A DNA stretch of 64,000 bases from Polyangium fumosum. GTDB lineage: Bacteria; Myxococcota_A; Polyangia; Polyangiales; Polyangiaceae. The stretch is from assembly GCF_005144585.1 (NCBI RefSeq), contig NZ_SSMQ01000050.1, forward strand, positions 1 to 64,000, given 5' to 3'. The position numbers were made by a program, and so were the translations under genes. This document shows positions 19,701-26,100 of this stretch, in pieces. Below the pieces are notes generated by a model. It saw nothing but the letters and a program-made list of their open reading frames with translations. It was not told where the DNA came from and ran no database searches. Every line of letters begins with the position of its first letter. Within the stretch, counting starts at the first letter, position 1.

Positions 19701-19722
19701 GAGCGAGCCGGACGGCGAATAA
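13777..19722 (+). CDS. Giant pseudokinase-STAND ATPase-GAF-PAS-histidine kinase
   Basis: A 1981-residue protein. Residues about 8-270 form a protein-kinase fold with a Lys in VLLKV and HRD (Asp130), but the glycine loop is not recognisable and DFG reads Gly-Phe-Gly at 148-150, so the metal-binding Asp is gone. A STAND/AAA domain follows (Walker A GYSGIGKSS at 329-337; LFLDDLQWID), then a long helical repeat region (about 650-1290), a GAF domain (about 1310-1450), two PAS domains (about 1478-1600 and 1605-1725), HisKA with SHELRT around His1758, and HATPase with N-box and GLGLGLY. A GAGG sequence seven bases before the ATG supports the start. The histidine kinase should be the working output, with the kinase-like head acting as a sensor or scaffold. 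Confidence 0.93.
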   Translation: MMAGTGYALGEKTEETETFTLYRARCEGDTAVLLKVLRPEGARAAEIARFKQQYERLAHITSSRLVAVRGVEERAGALIVVLEDFPGRDLAQTLAARPSRWMPVDEALDLAIALAEGLAAMHAEGLVHRDLRPRNVLLGEGGAVKITGFGADAEITRAHEMLYAPTVLADVLPYISPEQTGRMNRGVDDRTDLYALGTLLYQALTGRPPFEGADPMELIHAHLAVSPTPPSSLDRAIPEAVSGVVLKLLEKNAEDRYQSAEGLLADLHHCREVLQNGGPLTPFLPGQHDRTDLFRIHQKLYGREHDILALTDAFERALAGSREIVLVSGYSGIGKSSLVQEILKPLARQKGYFTSGKHDQYHRAAPYSGFIQAFDGLVRQILAESEARIVRWRSALLEALGPNGQVVCDVIPSLSHVIGPQPPVPALTPIEAQNRLNQCFLLFVSVFARHEHPLVLFLDDLQWIDAAGLGLLRALLADDSLEALFFCGAYRDNEVSPAHPFMMTLGELRRGGLSVCDIVLAPLVQRHLLAMLGDCLEREDTGPLADVVLKKTGGNPFFVKRLVQSLHDHGVLTYTFDAGWRWDLARIEALAYTENVVDLMVRTIGRLPARTQESLWLGAAIGSRFDLDLLAALLACSPEEAYGRLERAVEEGLLVADRSGYRFAHDKVQEGAYAMIPEADRAAYRLRIGRHLAGHVDLADGPSLFDVAGHLNAAGDLITDGAERLRLARMNLDAALRAEESAAFGAALHHLEQGLDRLPEDAWTSNHALRFAYAKKMGLMLALAGRHDEGLAELGRCLDHTEGRLDRTEVLRLKMSVQVLKNDLQAALAEGLAALRGFGLDLPAFPDEAMLDAEVQRAMALVRETTIEALPGLPPLVDPEILAMQDVLQELFVPCYFLATNNLGITVTKILENTLRHGLSKNSIFGCMNFGMLLCARGDITLGYHFGRAAKDLAARYTDKKSEAMLHNMWGAFIQHWREGYAACKATLVAGMHAGLETGQYIWSFYNTVNGITNSLLRGIPLSDLLAEAQSYQPMRKLDESDAITWLVGAAGQLAHQLSCETTHPATLEGRWVHIGEAIEAARRIDNQASLFFAHFYVVILCVFQGAFEEAARTALPMNTEIPGVAAWHGNPAFHCYAGVALTQAADVVSPDERARFLARAEILAERLAHWADLCPENLAHRSALLHAELLRARGDARAAGDRYDEAIALAARGGYLHDEALANELAGLSFRALGKTTIARAYLTEAHRVYGQWGATEAMRRLERSYPDLVPGEILRGARGPAAGGPAGAALDIGSVLKASQAISGEIVLDRLLDALMRVLVENTGARRGVLVLARDGQLVVEAEHFIGEAPVHPRSATPLEDRADLPAGVVTYVARTRETAVLDDRAIEGPFGRDPWFASARPRSSLAAPIVYKGRLAGVIYLENDLTRAAFTPDRVEVIRLLSAQAAISIENARLYADLQQENAERRRAEASVRESQELLHAIVDNTTAVIFAKDSEGRLVFANRRLEEMFHLRREEILGKTDHDFLPREVAERYRAQDLLVLRENRAIEFDDPAPYMEQEERAFISVKFPLRDAAGRPYGTGGIATDVTSRKRAEEVLRHSYSLLEATLESTADGILVVDETQRAVRYNRRFVEMWGIPEDVLATASDNIFLSFVRDQLLDPESFLQKVRAIYAAPEESSIDTLVFGDGRVFERYSQPQRLGDRVVGRVFSFRDVTPRVHAEQERDRLLLDERRARAAAEEAVHLRDEFLSVASHELRTPLTSLQLAIQSLGQRLSRGMDPERVRAAVALSGRQIKRLATLVDMLLDVSRIQAGRLELNPTRVDLRALVEEVVAQLVDQIAQSGSTLTVRAAQPVVGRWDPYRLEQVVTNLLTNAIKFGKEKPIEITIASEGPRARLSVTDHGIGIPAEVQVQLFERFQRGVSSRHYGGLGLGLYITRTIVEAHGGRIFLSSEAGEGSTFRVELPLSADPSPSEPDGE

Positions 19723-19725
19723 CCT

Positions 19726-21930
19726 CTACCGACGCATCCGCAGCGGATGCACGTGCACCGGGCTCCGCTCCAGCGCGCAGCCGGGCACCTCGCGGCTGCA
19801 TTTCGCCTTCACCCGCGGGATCCCATCGGCCGGCCGCACCTTCTGCCAGGCCGCCCACGCCGCCGTCACCTCGGCCTCCGGCGCCGCCAGCGCGGCCAGC
19901 GAGAGCGCCTGCACGCGCAAGAGATCGTGATCCCGCGGCTGCACCAAGAGCCCGCGCCGCGCCGCATCCAGCGCGCCTCGCGCATCGGCGGCGCTGCCTC
20001 GCGCAATGGCGAGCATCACCCACGCCGCGTCGTCACCCGGCGCGCGCGCGGCGGCCTCGGCGAGCGGCGGCGTGGCCTTCTCGAACCGCCACACCTGCGC
20101 GAGCGCCTCGCCGCGCAGATACGGGATCGCCGGGTGATCCGGCGCGAGCGGCGTGACCTTGTCGAGCCAACCCATCGCCTCGTCCACCCGCCCTTGCCGG
20201 CTCGCGAGCAAGGCGAGCGCCGCCATCACCACCGCCTTGGGCCTCGCCTCGCCCGTGGCCTCTGCCTCGGCGAGCGCCGCGAGCAGGCTCGGCCCGGCCT
20301 CGTCCCGCCGCTCCTGCAAAGCGCCGATCATCCCGAGCCCGTGATCGTAGAGCCTGCGCCACCTCGGCTTGCCCGGCTTCTTCGGCTTCCGCCCCGCGGA
20401 GCCCGGCCCGATCCATGCGTCGGCCTCGGCCACCTTCGTCACGGGCTCGGGCGTGCACCCGTCGAGATCAAAGCCTGCGGCGCGGAACGCCTTCCCGCGC
20501 TCGCTCTTCGACGCCTCGCACGCCGCGTGGAACACCGGCAGGCTCCGCGTCCGGTGCCGCAGCCGCGCGATCACGCGCAGCGGGAAGGCGACGCCGGCCG
20601 GCGCTTCGAGCCCATACTCCACCACCTGCGCGCCCCGCGGCGGGATCGTGTGATTGAAGACCGGCGCCCGGAATTGCTCCGTCTGCCTCTCCAGCCGCGG
20701 CTTTCCGTCGTCGCCGACCTGCAATGCGCGCAGCCGGTGCGCCGTCGGATCGTCGCCGGTCGCCTCGTGCTCGAGCCCCGCCTCGGCCACGAGCGCGCCG
20801 TTCGTGTCCCGCACCTCCACCTCGACCCACGCGTCCGCCGCGTCCATCGTCCCGCCGGGGAACCTGTGCCCCACGCGCTCATTGCGCAGCGCCACCGCGA
20901 GCACGACCCGCTCCCCCGCCGCCACGTTTGCTCCATCCGCCGGCAACGTCCGATGCCCATCCGCGCCGATCACGGCCGCGATATCGATGGACACCGACCC
21001 TTCGAGGAACACGCGCGTCTTCGCGAGCACGTCCGGATCCTTCCGGATCGCCGCGAGCCACGTATGCCCCCCGAGAAACGCGTGCGACGCGATCTTCCCT
21101 TCCTTCGCCGCGGGATCCCCTCGCTCCGCGCGCACGCGGGGCATATGACAGCCCCGGCAATCCTGCTCGGCCACCTCCTCGTCGAGCGCGTGCACGCGCG
21201 AGCCTGCAAACACGGATTGTTGCCACGGCGTCACGTCGTCCTGCCCGATGAGGTGATGCGCGTTCCCGGTCCCCTCGTTCAAAAAGGCCCGATGGCAGCT
21301 CGCGCAAATCGCGGCCGTCCGGAGCGCGGGGGTCGCGGCGCGGGCCTTGTGCGCGGCGATGCTCCTGGGATCGCTCGGCTTGGGCGCGGGGAACGGCTCG
21401 GCGCTGAGCGTATAACTCCCGTTCCCGTCGATACGCGCCTCCTCGATTCCGTGGCACGTCCGGCACCCGATCCCGGCGTGCGCGCGCGCGTCGGAGGGCT
21501 CGATGGCCTTGTCCATGGCGCCGTCGACGAGCAGGGAGATGTCGTGACAACCGCCGCAGAACCGGCTCTTGTCGTGGTCCACGTCGGCGCGGAACCGATC
21601 GACGGCGGCCCGGTACATGGGGTTGTTGAACGAAGCAAACGCATGGGCGCTGCCACGAAAGCCGGCGGCGACGTCCGCGTGGCACCCCTCGCACGCGCTG
21701 CCGTCCGCGAGATCCTTGCCGTGGTGCTTGCCCTTCAAGACGATCTCGGCCGGGGCGAGGTCGAGCTTGGATTGGGGCAAGGTGGCGAAGATACGACCCC
21801 GAAGGGGATCGGCGGCGGGGGTGGCGGTCTTCGGTGAAAGCTCCGGCGGGCCGCCGGAAGGAGCGCAGGAGGCCACGAGGGCGACCGAGGAGAGGAGGAC
21901 GGTCCCGAACAGGGCGCTCTGCCTGCGCAT
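19726..21930 (-). CDS. Pentaheme cytochrome c lipoprotein with TPR tail
   Basis: The start chosen is the ATG at 21928-21930, because it gives a clear lipoprotein signal (hydrophobic core, then Val-Ala-Ser-Cys); a longer reading frame upstream adds an implausible 56 residues over a palindrome-rich stretch. The mature 734-residue precursor has five CxxCH haem-binding motifs in its N-terminal part (CEGCH, CGGCH, CRTCH, CASCH, CRGCH, about residues 80-260), a beta-rich middle and a C-terminal Ala-rich TPR-like region from about 520. This layout fits multihaem cytochromes of the c554 group that carry electrons in the periplasm or at the outer membrane. It converges on the histidine kinase gene with only three bases between stops. 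Confidence 0.87.
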   Translation of the reverse strand: MRRQSALFGTVLLSSVALVASCAPSGGPPELSPKTATPAADPLRGRIFATLPQSKLDLAPAEIVLKGKHHGKDLADGSACEGCHADVAAGFRGSAHAFASFNNPMYRAAVDRFRADVDHDKSRFCGGCHDISLLVDGAMDKAIEPSDARAHAGIGCRTCHGIEEARIDGNGSYTLSAEPFPAPKPSDPRSIAAHKARAATPALRTAAICASCHRAFLNEGTGNAHHLIGQDDVTPWQQSVFAGSRVHALDEEVAEQDCRGCHMPRVRAERGDPAAKEGKIASHAFLGGHTWLAAIRKDPDVLAKTRVFLEGSVSIDIAAVIGADGHRTLPADGANVAAGERVVLAVALRNERVGHRFPGGTMDAADAWVEVEVRDTNGALVAEAGLEHEATGDDPTAHRLRALQVGDDGKPRLERQTEQFRAPVFNHTIPPRGAQVVEYGLEAPAGVAFPLRVIARLRHRTRSLPVFHAACEASKSERGKAFRAAGFDLDGCTPEPVTKVAEADAWIGPGSAGRKPKKPGKPRWRRLYDHGLGMIGALQERRDEAGPSLLAALAEAEATGEARPKAVVMAALALLASRQGRVDEAMGWLDKVTPLAPDHPAIPYLRGEALAQVWRFEKATPPLAEAAARAPGDDAAWVMLAIARGSAADARGALDAARRGLLVQPRDHDLLRVQALSLAALAAPEAEVTAAWAAWQKVRPADGIPRVKAKCSREVPGCALERSPVHVHPLRMRR

Positions 21931-21995
21931 GGGCGCATGCTCGCCGAGACAACGCGCGGGGGCAAGCGGGATGCAAGGCTCGAAGCCGCTTCGCT

Positions 21996-22293
21996 GGGGC
22001 TTTGCCCCAGGCCCCAGCAGGGGCTCTCCGCCCCTGCACCCGGACCAGCGAGGCGCTGGACCCAGGATTGAAAACCTGCGCTCCGCGCAGGTTTTCAAAC
22101 AGGCCGACGAAGAAGCCAGGTCGCCAGCCGAACCCGCGGCGCGGCTGTCTTGGTGGGCAGGGTCGTTGCTGGTCTTGACCGGGCCTGTTCGATGAACTGC
22201 GCATCGCGCAGTTCATCGAGCTTGGGTCCAGCGCCTCGCTGGTCCGGGGTCGAGGGGGCGGACAGCCCCCCGCGGGGTCCGGGGCAAAGCCCC
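21996..22293. repeat. About 300-bp inverted-repeat element with internal hairpins
   Basis: A perfect 26-bp inverted repeat pairs 22039-22064 with 22223-22248. Outside it a 13-bp repeat (GGGGCTTTGCCCC) pairs 21996-22008 with 22281-22293, and the sequence between the two pairs matches imperfectly. Inside are two separate hairpins: 22068-22098 (13-14 bp stem, GAAAACCTGCG) and 22190-22218 (13-bp stem, loop ATC). No coding sequence is seen, and it fills the 374 bases between the pentaheme gene and the NTF2-like gene. It resembles a palindromic REP- or MITE-like element; mobility is not shown. Confidence 0.85.
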
Positions 22294-22304
22294 GGCGCGA
22301 CGCT

Positions 22305-22763
22305 TCAGGGCAGGTCGGAGGGGAACGCCTGGGCTGTGACGGTCGTCCCGGCGCGCATGTAAAGGAGATCGAACCGACGCCGGGTGAACCGGAATCCGCT
22401 CGCCGTCCGCACGTAATCGTCGCTGTAGACGCCGCCCACATAGGTATCGACGTTCTCCTTCACGCCGAACTCCGTCAAATACCAGCGCCCCGTGGCCCGC
22501 TGGGGGTGCGTGTCCGGCACGAGCTCGACGGTGCCGGAGTGGACCGCCTGCACGATACCGCTCCAGAGGCTCAGGATGTCGGTCAGGAACGTGATGATGT
22601 TGTTGCGACCGACGATGTGCTGAAAGCCGGTGATGTCGAGCACCGCGTCCGGCGTGAAGAGGTGGTGCATTTCATTCATCGCCTTGCGGTTCACGAGATC
22701 GGCGAACCTGGCGACGAGATCGTGAATCTCGAGCTTTTGCCTGATCTGAGCTTTTCCGGACAT
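22305..22763 (-). CDS. SnoaL/NTF2-like protein
   Basis: A 152-residue protein with the NTF2/SnoaL_4 pattern: an N-terminal helix (IRQKLEIHDLVARFADLVNR), an LFTPDAVLDITG strand, a GRNNIITFL helix and C-terminal curved strands that include a WYLTEFG and an RRFDLLYMR strand. Members are small cone-shaped folds that act as isomerases, hydratases, dehydratases or ligand-binding proteins; the substrate cannot be assigned. A GAGGTG ribosome site sits a few bases upstream of the ATG. It is divergent from the kinase-STAS giant, with about 360 bases between the starts containing a strong inverted repeat. Confidence 0.85.
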   Translation of the reverse strand: MSGKAQIRQKLEIHDLVARFADLVNRKAMNEMHHLFTPDAVLDITGFQHIVGRNNIITFLTDILSLWSGIVQAVHSGTVELVPDTHPQRATGRWYLTEFGVKENVDTYVGGVYSDDYVRTASGFRFTRRRFDLLYMRAGTTVTAQAFPSDLP

Positions 22764-22900
22764 GGGTCACCTCATGACATCGTAAGTGGACATCCATCCC
22801 GCGAACGCCGACGCGCATGACAACCCGCGCGGTCATACGCCATCCACAATGGAGCCAGCGCGCGCGAGATATTGATAAGATAGCACCGTCCTCGGCACAC

Positions 22901-22978
22901 GCGGCATAAAGAATGCCGCGGTACGGACATTGTTTGACCTGGATTCGGTTTCACCAAAGTGGCGCACCGCGGCATTCT
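22901..22978. promoter_or_regulatory. Operator-like inverted repeats between divergent genes
   Basis: The 363 bases between the NTF2-like gene and the kinase-STAS gene hold a 13-bp perfect inverted repeat (AGAATGCCGCGGT at 22910-22922 and its complement at 22966-22978) flanking an A/T-richer stretch with a TTGACC hexamer at 22934-22939. The left arm also forms a compact dyad, GCGGCAT-AAAGA-ATGCCGC (22901-22919). Shared half sites at this spacing suggest a repressor or activator site governing one or both divergent genes. A convincing -10 box was not found. Confidence 0.5.
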
Positions 22979-23126
22979 CCTCGACGCCTGGTGTCGTTAC
23001 CTTCCATGGGCCGCCCGAACACGGAACTTCGGATCAAGTGGGCGTTGACGAATATCCAGCGTTGTGAAACCCTCGCCCTCCAACGCTCGGGGGGCCGTTC
23101 GGGGGCCAAAAAGGGCAACGCTCTAC

Positions 23127-26100
23127 ATGGATGCCACGCTCTTCATTCCAAATTATTCCGGACTCGATAAGATCCACGAAGGGCCTGGGGTGGCCCTTTA
23201 CCGTGGTCTCCGGGAAAACGACCGCACGCCTGTCGTGCTCAAGGTGACGAGGGGGGAACACCCGCACCCGCGCGAGCTGGCCAGGCTGCGCCACGAGCAC
23301 GCCCTCCTGCGCATGCTGGAGGGCCCGGGCATCCTCAAGGCCCACGCGCTCCTCCGGCACGGCGCCGGCCTCGCGCTCGTCCTCGAAGACACCGGCGGCG
23401 AATCGCTGACGCTCCGCCTGCGACGTGGCCCGCTCGATCTCCGCGCCTGCCTCGACATCGCGCTCGCGCTCGCGCGGATCCTCGACGGCGTCCATGCGCG
23501 CGGCGTCATCCATAAAGACGTCAACCCGAACAATGTCCTCGTGGGGGAGCGCCCCGCCGACGTCCGGCTCATCGATTTCGGCATCGCCACGCTGCTGGCC
23601 CACGAGAGCGCACCCGCGGGGGGCCACGCGTTCCTCGAAGGGACACTCGCCTATATCGCCCCCGAGCAGACCGGCCTCCTCCGGCGCACGGTGGACTCCC
23701 GCGCGGATCTCTACTCCCTCGGCGCCACGATCTACGAGATGTTGACCGGCGCCCTGCCCTTCGACGAGCAGGACCCCATCGATCTCGTGCACAGCCACGC
23801 CGCGCGGATGCCCGTGCCCCCGCACGAGCGACGGCATGGGATCCCCGACGTCGTCTCCGCCATTGTGATGAAGCTCCTCGCCAAGGCCGCGGAGGACCGT
23901 TATCAACAGGCCGCCGCGCTCGCGGCCGACCTCGCCCGGTGCGTCGAGGCGCTCGACAAGGGCGCCATCGAGCCGTTCGAGCTCGGGCGCAGGGACCTCC
24001 GCGATACGCTGACCATTCCGGAGAAGCTCTACGGGCGCGAAGCGGACGTCGCGGCCCTCCTTTCGACGTTCGACAGGATGAGCCGCGGCGGAGCGGAGAT
24101 CGTCCTGCTCGCGGGCGCGGCGGGCGTCGGCAAATCGGTGCTCGTCCAGGAGGTGCAGCGCGCCCTCGCGCTTCGAGGGGGAAACCTCGTCGCCGGCAAA
24201 TTCGACGCGCTGCGCCGCGATATGCCCTTCAGCGCGTTCATCCAGATCTTCCGCGAGATCGTGAAGGGCGTGCTCAGCGAGCCGCCGGATCGGTTCGAGG
24301 AGCGCCGGAGCGCCCTCCTCGCGGCGCTGGGCCAGGGCGGCGCGCTCCTCATCGACCTCGTCCCCGAGCTCGAGCGTGTCATCGGCCCGCAGCCCCCCGC
24401 CCCCCCTGCGGGCCCCGTCGAGGCGCAGAACAGGCTCGGCATGCTGATGCAGAGCTTCGTCCGCGCCCTCTCCAGCCCGCAACGCCTGCTCGTCTTCTTC
24501 ATCGACGATCTGCAATGGGCCGACGCCGCGTCGCTCTGGCTCATGCGCCTGCTCACGACGGATCCGGCCGGGAGCGCCGTCATGCTCCTCGGCGCCTATC
24601 GGGACACCGAGGTGGACGAGACACACCCGCTTCGAATGACGCTGCGCGAAATCCGAAAGCAGGGCGTGATCCCGACAGAGCTCGCGATTCGTCCACTCGA
24701 CGAGGAGAGCCTCGTGCGCCTCCTCGGGGACACCTTCCCGCGCAGTGATCCGGCGCGCCTCCGGACGCTCGCGGGGCAGCTCGGGGCCAAGACGGGGGGC
24801 AATCCGTTTTTCCTCTCGCAGCTCCTCCTCGCGCTCCATCGCGACGGCCTCTTTCGCGTGGATCGAGCCGAAGGGAAATGGTCCTGGGACGACGCGGAGA
24901 TCGCCGCGGCCCCCATCGCGGACAACGTGGCCGATCTCATGGCCGCGCGCCTCGGACAGCTCGATCTGCGCGCCCAGCAGATGGTCTCCCTCGCGGCGTG
25001 TATCGGCCGCGAGTTCGACCTTTCGACGCTGCATGCGATCGCCGGCGAGCCCCCGGGCCGCGTGGCCGCCTCGTTATGGCCCGCGCTCCGGGAGGGGTAC
25101 CTCGTGCCCCTGGATCAGGACTACCTGCTCCTGCCGACGTCGGACGACGTCGAGGTCCCGAGCGTCGCGTCCGGCTTCCCTCCCCCGGACGGCATGGGCA
25201 TAGGCGGGGAGACCCCGATCAATGCGCGGTATCGATTCCTGCACGATCGCGTCGAGCAGGCGGCGTACGCGCTGGCCCCGGCCGAGGTCCGGGCCAAGGT
25301 TCACCTGCGCATCGGACGGCGGCTCCATCACGCGCTCGGCGAGGGCGCGCGGCCCGAGGAGCTCTTCGAGGCGGCCCGCCAGTTCAATGCGGGCGCCACG
25401 CACATCAAGGACGCCGAGGAGAAACGGACGGTCGCGCGCCTCGACCTCCAGGCCGGCCGGGCCGCGCGCGGCCAAGGAGCTTACAGCGAGGCGGCGGCCT
25501 TCCTCGCGGCGGGCGTCGCCCTCGTCCACGACGAGGGGTGGATCGACGAAGACGACCTGACGTTTTCGCTCCTCCGGGATCAGGCCGAGTGCGAGGCCAT
25601 GGCGGGGCGCACGGCCCAGGCCGACGTGCTCATCGACCGCATCCTCGCGCGGGCCGTCCGCGCGTGGCAGCGCGCGGACGCGTATGGCGTGCGGGTCATC
25701 ATGTACACCTCGCTCGGGCGGTTCTCCGAGGCCATGGACGCGGGGCGCGCGGCCCTCGCGCTGCTCGGCGTCGACCTGCCCCCGACCCCGGAGGAGGCGG
25801 AGGAGATGGCCACGCGCGAGGTCGAGCGGATCGATCACCTCCTCGCGGAGGGGGGCGCCGCCGCGCTCCTCGCGTCGCCGGAGCTCACGGATCCCGAGGA
25901 GCTCGCGGCGGCCCGGATCCTCCCCGATCTGCTGGTCCCTGCGTACTGCATCGACATCCGGTTCTGGAAGCTCGTCCTCGCCACGCAGACCTCGCGCGGG
26001 ATGACGCGTGGCCATTGCGGATCGACCGCGCAATCCTATGTGTCGTACGGGTTTTATCTGGCCGGGGCGCTCGGGCGTTATGCCGAGAGCCGCGTCTTCG

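Noticed and set aside
21931-22098. N-terminal extension of the pentaheme protein in the same frame
   Set aside because: It runs over the palindromic element and adds 56 low-complexity residues before an obvious lipoprotein signal.
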